A stretch of DNA of 33,565 nucleotides, from positions 1 to 33,565 of the forward strand of contig CAYGRZ010000013.1 in the NCBI GenBank assembly GCA_964352425.1, read 5' to 3'. How positions within the stretch are numbered: the first letter of the stretch is position 1; every line of letters starts with the position of its first letter. The notes below the pieces were generated by a model, which saw only the letters and a program-made list of their open reading frames with translations, did not search any database and was not told the origin of the DNA. Positions 8,442-17,000 of this stretch are shown here, in pieces. The position numbers were made by a program, and so were the translations under genes. The stretch comes from JAMWCX01 sp964352425 (GTDB taxonomy: Bacteria > Omnitrophota > Gorgyraeia > 2-01-FULL-45-10).

Positions 8442-9902
8442 ATGGATAGCGATTTCGACCTGAAAGGGAATATGGCTGTTAACATTAAGTGGCTTGGCAT
8501 CGGCCAGTCATTTACATACGCCTTACAGCTCATCGTATGGGTCATCATGGCGAGGCTGCTTCCTCCCGACAGCTTTGGCGCGCTGAGCATAGCATTTGTG
8601 TTTTCAAATCTTGCCTCAACTTTCGGAGAGCTCGGCATAATCTCCGCCATCATACAGAAGAAGGACTTATCGAAGAGGCATATGGATACCGGTTTCTGGC
8701 TGTGCCTTGCCATGGGGGCTTTCTTCATGACGCTCGGGTTTCTATGTTCGCCGTATATTGCCGGATTTTTCCACAGCCCGGTGATACGCCCCCTCGTGGT
8801 GATACTCGCCTTTAAATTTCTCGTCGACGCCGGCGGAACAGTCCACGAATCGCTTATGAATAAAGAGCTGATGTTTGGCAGGCTTACCATTATAGAGATA
8901 TCTTCAGGCCTGGCCTTCGGAATTATTTCGATAGGCATGGTCTTTGCCGGAGCCGGGGTAGCCGCGCTGCTGTGGGGCTATCTGGCAAAAAGCCTGCTCA
9001 AAGTGGCGTTGTTATGGCTGAATTGCCCCTTTCGGCCATCTCCGGAATTTGACAGGGAAAGCTTCAATGAGCTTTTCGATTTCGGCAAGAATATCGTGGG
9101 ATTCAGGGTCATGAGCTTTATATCCGGCAACATCGATCTGGTGCTGATAGGAAAGCTGTTAGGGCCCTCCGCGCTCGGATATTATTCGCTGGCGCTTAGC
9201 CTCGTGAACTTCCCGCGCCAAAAACTAGCGTCGTCCATAGTCTCTGTCGTGGCATTCCCGGTATTTTCGAAGATGCAGGAGCGCTTTGATGAGCTGCGTT
9301 ATGCGTATCGTAAGATCGTGCGCTACCTGTCCGTCATAAGTTTTCCCATGCTTTTTGGCCTGATGGCCGTGTCCCCGGAGTTCGTAAATACGGTCTATTC
9401 CCCAAAGTGGAGCGGCATGACGGTGCCGTTGCAGTTTTTGTGCGTATACGGCGTGCTATTTTCGATCACGACTTTAACCGGCACTGTGTATGTGGCCACG
9501 GGAAGAGCGGACTATCTGTTCAAGTACAGCCTGGTGAATTTAGCAGGCCTGGTAACGGCCGTGTTGATCGGCCTCAAATATGGCCTGGTGGGAATAAGCG
9601 CCAGTTTGTTGATATATGCCATGGTGATGAACATATGGGGGAACATCCTGGCTAAACAGATCATCGGGATAGGGCTTGTATCGTATTTTAGGGCGATGCT
9701 GCCGGCTGCGGAGGCCTCTTTTATAATGGTAGCGGCGCTTGCCGCCATGAGCCGGCTGATGAGGGCGGGCGGATTGCCTTCGGGCGCGATCTCTCTGGCG
9801 GCGATGATCTGTAGCGGCGCGGCTGTCTATATCGCGGCCATCTTTTTTATAAGCCGCAAGACCTTTAATGAGATGATAACGATAGTCCGCAGGATGTTTT
9901 GA
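8442..9902 (+). CDS. MOP-superfamily lipopolysaccharide/polysaccharide flippase (Wzx-like)
   Basis: A 486-residue polytopic membrane protein with about 12-14 hydrophobic segments. The N-terminus (NIKWLGIGQSFTYALQ, then ARLLPPDSFGALSIA) and the middle GKLLGPSALGYYSLALSL are characteristic of the polysaccharide biosynthesis branch of the MOP/MATE superfamily (RfbX/Wzx, PF13440). It is predicted to move undecaprenyl-linked repeat units to the periplasmic face, where the Wzy-like protein at 3750 would use them. Its ATG follows the previous stop with no gap, and its TGA overlaps the possible TTG start of the next gene, so translation is likely coupled. Confidence 0.92.
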   Translation: MDSDFDLKGNMAVNIKWLGIGQSFTYALQLIVWVIMARLLPPDSFGALSIAFVFSNLASTFGELGIISAIIQKKDLSKRHMDTGFWLCLAMGAFFMTLGFLCSPYIAGFFHSPVIRPLVVILAFKFLVDAGGTVHESLMNKELMFGRLTIIEISSGLAFGIISIGMVFAGAGVAALLWGYLAKSLLKVALLWLNCPFRPSPEFDRESFNELFDFGKNIVGFRVMSFISGNIDLVLIGKLLGPSALGYYSLALSLVNFPRQKLASSIVSVVAFPVFSKMQERFDELRYAYRKIVRYLSVISFPMLFGLMAVSPEFVNTVYSPKWSGMTVPLQFLCVYGVLFSITTLTGTVYVATGRADYLFKYSLVNLAGLVTAVLIGLKYGLVGISASLLIYAMVMNIWGNILAKQIIGIGLVSYFRAMLPAAEASFIMVAALAAMSRLMRAGGLPSGAISLAAMICSGAAVYIAAIFFISRKTFNEMITIVRRMF

Positions 9903-10867
9903 GAAAGAAGCGTATGGACAAGAAGACAGGGCTTCCGGAAGTGAGTGTTGTCATACCTACGTATAACAGGGCAGGCCTCTTACGCCGGGCCGTTAAGAGT
10001 GTGCTCGATCAGACGTATCAGGATTTTGAGATCATTGTGGTAGATGACTGTTCGACCGACGATACGCAAAAAACCCTTGCGGATTTTAAGGACGAAAGGA
10101 TCAAGTATGTCCGCCATAATAAGAATAAAGGGCCGGGGGCGTCAAGAAACACTGGTATCAGGATCGCACGAGGCCGATATATAGCGTTTCTGGACAGCGA
10201 TGATGAGTGGCTTCCGGAAAAACTGGAGAAGCAGGTCAAAAAAATGAGCGAGTCGCCGGATAAGATCGGCATTATTTATGGAGGGCATGAGTTTATATCG
10301 GAGAAGACCGGGAAGGTGATAGACGATAGGGTTCCGGCTGCAAGAGGAGATCTGCACATTGCAGCGCTTCGGTCTGCGTTATTAGGGGGAGGCTCGGTGC
10401 CGCTTATAAGAAAAGAGTGTTTTCAAAAATGCGGATTTTTTGACGAGACTCCGTCGATACAGGGATTCGAGGATTGGGATATGTATATAAGGCTCTCGAA
10501 ATCTTACGAGTTTGACCTCATCCCCGAGGTGTTGTTCAGGCGCTACTTTCACGGAACGCAATCGATAACCGTCCTGAAAAATAAAATTGAAACAAGAAAA
10601 GAACTTTTGCGCAAGCACCAGGAAGAGTTTTCCAAGCGTCCCTCGATCATGGCAGATCATTTAAACAGATTGGGGGTACTCTATGCCGTCTCAGGCGATA
10701 TGAAAGAGGCGAAAGAATATTTTATGAAATCGATACGGGTAAGGCCCGCGCAGTGGTTCGTATACGCGCACCTGATACCGCTTACCCTGTTTCCAAAGGC
10801 TTACAAGGATTATTTAAAGGACGACATGGCAAAAAAATCGATCGACGGCGTTGCCATCTATTGGTGA
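9899..10867 (+). CDS. glycosyltransferase family 2
   Basis: Inverting GT-A glycosyltransferase of about 320 residues. The N-terminal domain has VSVVIPTYNRAGLLRRAV, the nucleotide-binding VVDDCSTDDT, GPGASRNTGI and the metal-binding FLDSDDEW (DxD). FEDWDMYIRLSK marks the acceptor-side acidic motif (ED). The C-terminus (from about residue 245) looks helical with a TPR-like feel (AVSGDMKEAKEYFMKSI). Two starts are possible: TTG at 9899, which overlaps the flippase stop and has AGGA four bases upstream, or ATG at 9914 five codons later with a poorer site. I list the outer one; the ATG is about as likely. Sugar donor unknown. Confidence 0.9.
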   Translation: MRKKRMDKKTGLPEVSVVIPTYNRAGLLRRAVKSVLDQTYQDFEIIVVDDCSTDDTQKTLADFKDERIKYVRHNKNKGPGASRNTGIRIARGRYIAFLDSDDEWLPEKLEKQVKKMSESPDKIGIIYGGHEFISEKTGKVIDDRVPAARGDLHIAALRSALLGGGSVPLIRKECFQKCGFFDETPSIQGFEDWDMYIRLSKSYEFDLIPEVLFRRYFHGTQSITVLKNKIETRKELLRKHQEEFSKRPSIMADHLNRLGVLYAVSGDMKEAKEYFMKSIRVRPAQWFVYAHLIPLTLFPKAYKDYLKDDMAKKSIDGVAIYW

Positions 10868-10868
10868 A

Positions 10869-10914
10869 GCCGGGCCTTCTGTGCCGGCGATCGAAGCATT
10901 GATTCAATCGCCGG
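10869..10914 (+). promoter_or_regulatory. two overlapping, mutually exclusive stem-loops
   Basis: CCGGCGAT (10884-10891) pairs perfectly with ATCGCCGG (10907-10914), loop 15 bases. The same left arm can instead pair with upstream GCCGG (10869-10873). There is no T-run after the second stem, so it is not a standard terminator. It sits just before the ribosome site of the deacetylase fusion gene and could modulate read-through or translation. Confidence 0.4.
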
Positions 10915-10936
10915 GAACTTTATGAAAGGGACAGCG

Positions 10937-12610
10937 ATGGAGCGTGGATTTTTAAAAAATATCTTCCGGAACGCCGTATTAGCCGCCGGATACTATTCTG
11001 GAATTTTTGAGATCTTCAGGATGATTTTATCGAAGAGGGGATATGTTCCCATCCTCGTCTATCACAGTGTCCAGGATAGAGTGGAGACCGATACCGGAAA
11101 GTCGTCATTTTATCTGCGCGGCCTGGCGGTTTCCAGCGCTCAGTTCGAAGACCAGATAGCGTATCTGGATAAAAGATATAAAGTGATAAGCCTGACCGAA
11201 TATATCGATAGAAGAAAAAGGGGAGAGGCGCTTAATTCCTGCGCAGTTATTACCTTTGACGACGGTTTTAAGGATTCTGCCGTAACGATCCTGAGCCGCT
11301 ACCAGTTTCCGGCGACGGTCTTTATTACGCCTTCCTTCCTTAAGAAGCTCTACTGGAGGCACCTTGTAGATCTATTATTTGATCACGCCCAAACCAAAGA
11401 CGTCGAGTTTAAGATGTTCTCAGGCGAGACGATCCATTTTTTATTGAATAGCGATGATGAAAAGATCGCTTCGATCTCAAAGATCATAGTGGCACTCAGC
11501 GGCCTTCCCGAAAATAAAAGAGATGCCTTGATAGACGAACTAAGGAAAATTCTTGGGGTGAAGGAGGTATTTAAACTTGAGAATGTGTATTTTACCGCCG
11601 ACGAAATAAAGGCCTTATCCGGAAAAGGGCTAGATTTCGGCGCGCATTCGAGCACACATGCAAACCTGGCCCATTTAAACGATGAGGATCTTAAGAAAGA
11701 GATCAAGGACTCGTGGGAGTCGGTAAGGGTCATGACAGGAGAAGAGAAGATCCCGTTCGCCATCCCTTTCGGCAGGTATGATAAGAGGACGTTAAATGCT
11801 ATAAAGGAGCAGGGTTTTATCTGCAGTCTTACGAGCAGCGAGGGCTTGAATAAGGATGAAGATATATATAAACTTAAGAGACTGGGTATCACCGCTCGCA
11901 CGTTACCGGAATTTGCGTTCAGGACATCCGGAACAGGGATGCTGTTTCAGGAGATAGGGAGCGCGTGCAGGGTCCTCATAGTCTCTTTAATGAAGAGACT
12001 GGATAAGATCACCGGCCATATATTCGGTGATATAATCAGAAAGATGACCAATGTCAACAGGCCCAAATACTGGGATGGCCATTACTCCAGGTTTGATACC
12101 TTCGTGCGCGATTTTCCGTATAGGTTCCTTATCAATTTCCTGCCTAAAGGTGCCGGCTTTTCTCTTCTGGACATAGGATGCGGGCTAGGTGAAGGATGCG
12201 AGCTATTGAAGAGAGCTTTCCCATCCGCCACGATATACGGATCCGATTTTAGCCCTTTGGCCATAGAGAAGGCCAGGAGCAAAAAAAATGAGATCAACTA
12301 CTTTATACTGGACATAGGGACTCAGGATCCTCCGCATAAATATGATTTCATAAGCCTTGTCCATATTCTGGAACATTTTAACGACCCCTTTGCCGTTCTG
12401 GATAGATGTTTAAAATATGTAAAGACCGCCGTTCTGATAATAACCCCATATATTGAAAAGATTGACGATCCGAGGCTCTATTCCAAAGGGGAGCACAGAT
12501 ATCTTTTTAATGAGCATACATTTTCCAAATATACATGCACCGTACTAAACACTACAGACATTATTCCTGCTGCCGGCAGCAGGTATATTGTGTACAGAAT
12601 AGAGCCTTAA
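10937..12610 (+). CDS. fusion: polysaccharide deacetylase (CE4/NodB) + SAM methyltransferase
   Basis: Two enzymes in one 557-residue chain. The N-terminal half is a CE4 deacetylase: PILVYHSV near the start, catalytic/metal motif TFDDG (about 106-110), metal-binding AHSSTHAN (about 236-243) and IPFGRYDKRT (from about 275). An insertion of roughly 90 residues separates the first two motifs, as in the membrane-linked branch of the family. The C-terminal half (from about 370) is a class I methyltransferase with LLDIGCGLGEG (about 410-420) and VHILEHFNDP. The ATG at 10937 is preferred over 10922 because GAAAGGGA sits five bases upstream. Likely removes N-acetyl groups from, and methylates, the same glycan or lipid-linked sugar. 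Confidence 0.87.
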   Translation: MERGFLKNIFRNAVLAAGYYSGIFEIFRMILSKRGYVPILVYHSVQDRVETDTGKSSFYLRGLAVSSAQFEDQIAYLDKRYKVISLTEYIDRRKRGEALNSCAVITFDDGFKDSAVTILSRYQFPATVFITPSFLKKLYWRHLVDLLFDHAQTKDVEFKMFSGETIHFLLNSDDEKIASISKIIVALSGLPENKRDALIDELRKILGVKEVFKLENVYFTADEIKALSGKGLDFGAHSSTHANLAHLNDEDLKKEIKDSWESVRVMTGEEKIPFAIPFGRYDKRTLNAIKEQGFICSLTSSEGLNKDEDIYKLKRLGITARTLPEFAFRTSGTGMLFQEIGSACRVLIVSLMKRLDKITGHIFGDIIRKMTNVNRPKYWDGHYSRFDTFVRDFPYRFLINFLPKGAGFSLLDIGCGLGEGCELLKRAFPSATIYGSDFSPLAIEKARSKKNEINYFILDIGTQDPPHKYDFISLVHILEHFNDPFAVLDRCLKYVKTAVLIITPYIEKIDDPRLYSKGEHRYLFNEHTFSKYTCTVLNTTDIIPAAGSRYIVYRIEP

Positions 12611-13390
12611 GTGATGATCAAAAGACTTCTTAAACAGATAATCCCTTCTCAGATACTCTGGTGGCCGCGCTATTACACTTTCTATAGGCGGCTAAACAAA
12701 CGAGACAAAGATTTGCTGATTTTGGATGCAGGTTGCGGGGAAGGGATAGCCGCTCATGGGCTATTAAAGAGGGGGTTCAGGGTCATAGGCGTGGATAAGT
12801 CTTTTGAGGCGATAAGGGAAAGGTCCGCCGGAAACAGGAGCGGCATCTTCTTGGTGTGCGATCTTGCCCACCTTCCTTTTAAAGACATGGCTTTTGACAT
12901 CATCTTCTCTCTGGACGTTTTGGAACTCATAAAGGACGTTAACCGGGTATTCTGTGAATTCAGCCGCGTGCTCAACAAGGATGGCAGGTTGACGTTCTCT
13001 ATACCGAACGACTATGTCTGTTCAGCTAAATTATTCACCGCCCAGCAGGTCCTGAGACGGATAACACCATCTTTTCTTAAAACCCGCGATATGCCAGGCG
13101 GTAAGGCCTGGCTCGATTTCACCTCCGATGAAATGGCAAGGAAGCTCGGGTGCGTTGAAAATTACTCCCCGGATACGGTAATAAAAGAGGCTGAAAAACT
13201 ATTCAGCGTCTCTTACTGGCAATTTTTTAACAAGGTCTTTACATCGCTCGCCACAGACATTACATATGGTATAAAATGGGCCTATTACTCGAGGTTTCCA
13301 TTATTCTTTATAGCCGTGAGAATCGACCAGTATATTTTCAAAAGAGTACAGGGGTATTTCTTATTTTTTGAGATGAAGAAGACAAGATGA
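12611..13390 (+). CDS. class I SAM-dependent methyltransferase
   Basis: About 259 residues. Motif I LILDAGCGEGIAA, the acidic end of strand 2 in IGVDKS, CDLAHLPFKDMAFDIIFSLD and VLELIKDVNRVF followed by FSRVLNKDGRLTFSIP place it in the Methyltransf_11 type. The C-terminal part (from about 190) is aromatic-rich and may contact membrane or acceptor. Start is GTG at 12611, directly after the previous stop, or ATG at 12614; the choice cannot be settled. Its TGA overlaps the next ATG (ATGA). Substrate unknown, probably a sugar or lipid-linked glycan. Confidence 0.88.
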   Translation: MMIKRLLKQIIPSQILWWPRYYTFYRRLNKRDKDLLILDAGCGEGIAAHGLLKRGFRVIGVDKSFEAIRERSAGNRSGIFLVCDLAHLPFKDMAFDIIFSLDVLELIKDVNRVFCEFSRVLNKDGRLTFSIPNDYVCSAKLFTAQQVLRRITPSFLKTRDMPGGKAWLDFTSDEMARKLGCVENYSPDTVIKEAEKLFSVSYWQFFNKVFTSLATDITYGIKWAYYSRFPLFFIAVRIDQYIFKRVQGYFLFFEMKKTR

Positions 13391-14625
13391 AGATATTGAA
13401 CATTTCTAACATGCCTCTTTGGGCCTGGGGGGAAGGCAAAGGCATTCCCTCCACATTCTTTCCTCAAAGAGAATTTGCGAAAAGGGGCTACGAAGTATAT
13501 TTTCTCTGTCCGTTGAGGGACGGGGAGCCGGAAGAGTCGATCGTCGAAGGCATCCATATCTATCGTTTCGATTTTCCTTTCAATTTTAAAAAGAGGGTAT
13601 ATATACAAACCAACACCGCCTTCCGGCGGATAAGGGCGACGGTCCTGTATAATCTTAACTGGTTCTTCTTCCAGCTCTTCTCCGCATTCCGGGCTCTGAA
13701 GCTAGGCATGAGATTCGGACCGGATATCGTATATGCCCACAGCCTCACCCCGGCATTTACGGCCTTTCTGGTCAGCGCCCTCCTGCCGGCAAAATTGATT
13801 ATCAGGGTATACGGGACAGGGGAGCTCTACTGGCGGCGGAAAGAGCCCTGGTATCGCGTGAGAGGGTTCAGGGACTACCTGAGCTTTAAGGTGCCGGCAG
13901 ACTATTTTATAGTTACCGATGACGGGAATTACGGCGACTGCCTTGCCAGAGAATGCGGGGTGCCGGACGGCAAGCTAAGGTATTGGAGGAACGGTATTGA
14001 CGAAGATATGTATATAGCCGAGCACGATGCGAAGAAAGAACTTTGCGAGCTCCTGAAGATAGACCCCTCCTCGAAGATCATCGCATCCACCTCGAGGCTC
14101 GTCTCTTATTATTATGGCGTCGACAGGCTCATTCTTGCCCTCGCCGAGCTCTTTAAGAGAGTCCCCGGTGCCGTATGCGTCATGGCGGGAAGCGGCCCGG
14201 ATGAAAGCATGCTTAAGAGAATGGCCGCCGATAAAGGCATTGCTTCAAGGATCTACTTTACCGGCATAGTTGACCGGAAGATGATAAAGAAGATACTCTA
14301 CGCGTCGGACATATTCGTTCTTCTTTCCAGGAACCACAATTGCACTAATACCATGTGGGAAGCGATGGCTTGCGGCAAATGCATAGTTACCACCGAGACC
14401 GATGCCATAAAAGAGGTCTTAACGACGCGAGACGCGGTACTGCTGCCGAGTGAAGTGCTCGACCGGGAGCTTCCTAAGACCCTGGAAGGACTTTTAAACG
14501 ACGATAACCGGAGGAATGAATTCGGAAGGAATGCCCGGCGGCGGGCGGCCGAAGTATTGGAGCCATGGGCGAAGAGGGCGGAGAAAGAGGCGCGCCTCCT
14601 CGAAGAGATGGTTTGCAGACGATGA
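13387..14625 (+). CDS. glycosyltransferase family 4
   Basis: A 412-residue GT-B enzyme. The N-terminal acceptor domain begins MKILNISNMPLW, with FPQREFAKRGYEVYFLCP; the C-terminal donor domain has STSRLVSYYYGVDRL, MAGSGPDESMLKRMA, FTGIVDRKMIKKIL and NCTNTMWEAMACGKCIV, the last replacing the usual E-x7-E region but keeping its glutamate (WEAM). Usual length for the family. Starts inside the previous stop codon (ATGA) and ends in another ATGA overlap with the radical SAM gene, so the three genes are translationally coupled. Adds a hexose or related sugar; donor not readable. Confidence 0.9.
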   Translation: MKILNISNMPLWAWGEGKGIPSTFFPQREFAKRGYEVYFLCPLRDGEPEESIVEGIHIYRFDFPFNFKKRVYIQTNTAFRRIRATVLYNLNWFFFQLFSAFRALKLGMRFGPDIVYAHSLTPAFTAFLVSALLPAKLIIRVYGTGELYWRRKEPWYRVRGFRDYLSFKVPADYFIVTDDGNYGDCLARECGVPDGKLRYWRNGIDEDMYIAEHDAKKELCELLKIDPSSKIIASTSRLVSYYYGVDRLILALAELFKRVPGAVCVMAGSGPDESMLKRMAADKGIASRIYFTGIVDRKMIKKILYASDIFVLLSRNHNCTNTMWEAMACGKCIVTTETDAIKEVLTTRDAVLLPSEVLDRELPKTLEGLLNDDNRRNEFGRNARRRAAEVLEPWAKRAEKEARLLEEMVCRR

Positions 14626-16061
14626 GATATAACAGGGTATTGCTGGTAAATCCTCCTTATACCGGGACGCGAGTAAAGGCCGTCTTCTCCGCGGGCCTCG
14701 GTTATATCGCGGAGGCCCTGAAGACCGCGGGCTTAGAATACGATGTCCTTGATATGAGCCTCGGCTATACGTATAAAGATTTGAAGAATAGAATAGCGAA
14801 TTACCGGCCTGATCTGGTCGGCGTATCTATGATGAGTTATAGATATAAAGAGACGTATGGCCTGATAAGCGCCGCCAAGAGGGATTTTCCGGCCATTCCT
14901 ATCGCTGTCGGCGGGCCCTTCATGTCCCTATTAAGAGAGAAGGTATTGCACAACTGCGCTGCAATAGACTTCGGCATCATCCTCGAAGGGGAAGAGACTA
15001 TCGTCGAACTGTGCACAGGGGCCGATCCGCACAGCATAAAAGGACTGATCTTAAAGATAGGCGGCAGAATGGTAAATAACGGCGAGAGGCCTTTTATAAA
15101 AGACCTCGATAAGATACCCTTCCCTAAATACGAAAACTTTGAGCTCGAAAGGACCATAAACAGGCGCTTTAATGCGCTGCCGATAGTCTCGTCAAGAGGC
15201 TGCCCTTTTGAATGCACCTATTGCCCTGTGAAGTGTTCTATAGGGCACTCTTTCAGGGCGCGCTCGCCGGAAAGCATCATGGAGGAGCTGGCCTATTGGT
15301 ATCAGAAAGGCTACAGGCGGTTCAGTTTTGCCGATGATAACTTCACGCTCATAAAGGAGCGCGTCCGGAAGCTGTGCGGCCTGATAATGAAGAGCGGGAT
15401 GGATGACCTGAGATTGAGCTGCGACAACGGCATCCGGGCTGACATGGCGGATAAGGGTCTCTTGAAACTGATGAGAGAGGCCGGTTTTTACAGGATAGCG
15501 CTGGGCGTTGAGGCCGGGAACGACAGGATATTGAAGAGCCTGAAGAAGAGCGAGAGCATAGAGACCATTAAGACCGTCATAAGGGACGCCTGCGGCCTGG
15601 GATACGAGGTCGACCTCTTCTTCCTTGTCGGTTCACCGGGGGAGACGTGGCGGGACCTGCAGGATTCTTTCAGGATCGCTTTGGATAATCCAGCGGGGAT
15701 CGCGTATTTCTATAACATAATCCCATTTCCTCATACGGAGCTCTTCGGCTGGATAGAGGCAAACGGAAAATTCCTGAAGGACCCGGATATGTATCTGAAT
15801 GATTACCCTGTATTGGACAACAGCCCTGTCTTCGAGACGCCGGATATGCCTTTGAAGGTGAGAAGAAAGGCCCTGCGGCATGCTTTCGCGATAACGAGAA
15901 AGACGATGCGCAGGAACTGGGCAAAGAGATTGTCCGGGCTAGGTATCCTGGGGAAGTGTCTTGCGTTCATTTACTCAAGCGCGTTCGTCCAGGACATAGT
16001 CCTCAGGAATAAGGCGCTGAGAAAGATGGTCTATAGACTGGCGTACGCGGTCATCTCTTAA
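14622..16061 (+). CDS. B12-binding-domain-type radical SAM enzyme
   Basis: A 479-residue radical SAM protein of the BchE/P-methylase architecture. N-terminal Rossmann-like domain (LLVNPPYTG, SAGLGYIAEALKTAG, DLVGVSMMS) corresponds to the cobalamin-binding fold, although the classical DxHxxG lower-ligand motif is not visible. The iron-sulfur motif CPFECTYC gives C194, C198 and C201. Downstream are FADDNFTL, VEAGNDRILKSLKK and FFLVGSPGETW, all normal for the family. Start: ATG at 14622 overlaps the previous stop as ATGA; a longer in-frame ATG at 14565 lies inside the GT4 gene and is rejected. Probably methylates or rearranges an unactivated carbon of a sugar or lipid; real substrate unknown. 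Confidence 0.9.
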   Translation: MRYNRVLLVNPPYTGTRVKAVFSAGLGYIAEALKTAGLEYDVLDMSLGYTYKDLKNRIANYRPDLVGVSMMSYRYKETYGLISAAKRDFPAIPIAVGGPFMSLLREKVLHNCAAIDFGIILEGEETIVELCTGADPHSIKGLILKIGGRMVNNGERPFIKDLDKIPFPKYENFELERTINRRFNALPIVSSRGCPFECTYCPVKCSIGHSFRARSPESIMEELAYWYQKGYRRFSFADDNFTLIKERVRKLCGLIMKSGMDDLRLSCDNGIRADMADKGLLKLMREAGFYRIALGVEAGNDRILKSLKKSESIETIKTVIRDACGLGYEVDLFFLVGSPGETWRDLQDSFRIALDNPAGIAYFYNIIPFPHTELFGWIEANGKFLKDPDMYLNDYPVLDNSPVFETPDMPLKVRRKALRHAFAITRKTMRRNWAKRLSGLGILGKCLAFIYSSAFVQDIVLRNKALRKMVYRLAYAVIS

Positions 16062-16067
16062 GGAATT

Positions 16068-16163
16068 ATCCGCCTTCGCTAGTACTTGCAAACTACAAGG
16101 GGCTTCGGCGGATGTCACACCTGGCGTGTAGGCGGATATGAAAGGTACTGAGGGCGTAAGCCC
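16068..16163. repeat. structured intergenic palindromic element
   Basis: In the 114-base gap, ATCCGCC (16068-16074) can pair with either of two GGCGGAT copies (16107-16113 or 16131-16137). Inside are CTTG/CAAG (16085-16088, 16096-16099) and ACAC/GTGT (16117-16120, 16126-16129). A last hairpin GGGC-GTAA-GCCC with a GNRA-type loop (16152-16163) ends immediately before an ATG. The CGCCTTCGC...GGCGGA style resembles dispersed extragenic repeats I associate with Omnitrophota-like draft genomes (memory, unchecked). A structured RNA is an alternative. Confidence 0.45.
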
Positions 16164-16175
16164 ATGGGGTTCCAT

Positions 16176-17000
16176 ATGCTGATCTCCATAATAATCCCCT
16201 GTAGGTATGAGAAGGACGATATCGAAGGCTTGTTAAAGGATATCGCTGATCAGAAGATATCCTTTAATACAGAAGCCATAAGGATAACGAATGTCAGTCC
16301 TCCGTCGAAGGCCAGGAATGACGGTGCAAAGAAGGCAAAAGGGGAGATCCTTGTATTTATTGATTGCGATATCCGTCCGGGAAACGAACATTTTCTCACC
16401 AATCTGGTAGGGCCCTTACTGGAGGAGGAGAATATAGGAATAACCTGCGCGTCCCTTCGCGCGTCTCCCGATTCTTCGAAATTTCAGATTCGTTATGCCA
16501 GAGAAGTACCTCATTCTGAATCTCTGATAGCGGATAAACTGACCGATGTCTTTGTGGCCTCATCAGCCTGCTGCGCCGTACCCCGCAATATATTTTTCAG
16601 AGTGGGAGGATTTAACGAGGATATAATACGCGGCGAAGATTCACTGCTTTCGTACCAACTGAAAGAAGCAGGGTACCGCGTGGTCCTGGCTCCCAATACA
16701 TGGTGCTACCATCCCCAGCCGGCAAACTTGGTCCAGCTTATCAGGATGCAGCTTAAGATAGGAAATGGCGTTGCTTTTGTCGATGTTTTTCATCCGGAAT
16801 TGAATATAGATGTACATCCGAAGGGGATCGCATACACCTCGGAGAAGAAGAGCGCTTTCGAGAGGCTGGTAAGATTCGTATCCAGCGGACTTCAGGCGAT
16901 CTGTAAGATAAGGATCTTATTGGTCCTGGCAAAGTTTTTCTATGCGCTGGGGTATCTCCAGGGCCTTCTAAGGTATACGGTCTTTAAATGCAGGAAATGA
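16176..17000 (+). CDS. glycosyltransferase family 2
   Basis: About 274 residues. MLISIIIPCRYEKDDIEGLL opens a GT-A fold; KARNDGAKKAKGEILVFIDCDIRPG holds the metal-binding acidic motif (DCD). SSACCAVPRNIFFRVGGFNE and RGEDSLLSYQLKEAGYRV are the acceptor-side motifs, and YHPQPANLVQLIRMQLKIGNG is usual for membrane-associated GT2 enzymes. A C-terminal hydrophobic stretch (about 245-265) may anchor it. ATG 16176 has GGGG six bases upstream; ATG 16164, four codons earlier, has GAGGG nine bases upstream but directly follows a small hairpin. Either could be used. The stop overlaps the next ATG. Confidence 0.87.
   Translation: MLISIIIPCRYEKDDIEGLLKDIADQKISFNTEAIRITNVSPPSKARNDGAKKAKGEILVFIDCDIRPGNEHFLTNLVGPLLEEENIGITCASLRASPDSSKFQIRYAREVPHSESLIADKLTDVFVASSACCAVPRNIFFRVGGFNEDIIRGEDSLLSYQLKEAGYRVVLAPNTWCYHPQPANLVQLIRMQLKIGNGVAFVDVFHPELNIDVHPKGIAYTSEKKSAFERLVRFVSSGLQAICKIRILLVLAKFFYALGYLQGLLRYTVFKCRK

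Noticed and set aside
10884..10914. Rho-independent terminator
   Set aside because: Strong stem but no T-run after it.
14565..14621. Upstream start for the first radical SAM gene
   Set aside because: Adds 19 basic/Gly-rich residues inside the GT4 gene; the ATGA overlap at 14622 fits the locus pattern and the normal N-terminus.
16062..16175. Cyclic-di-GMP or other known riboswitch
   Set aside because: Length and pairings are suggestive, but I could not match any known riboswitch core.
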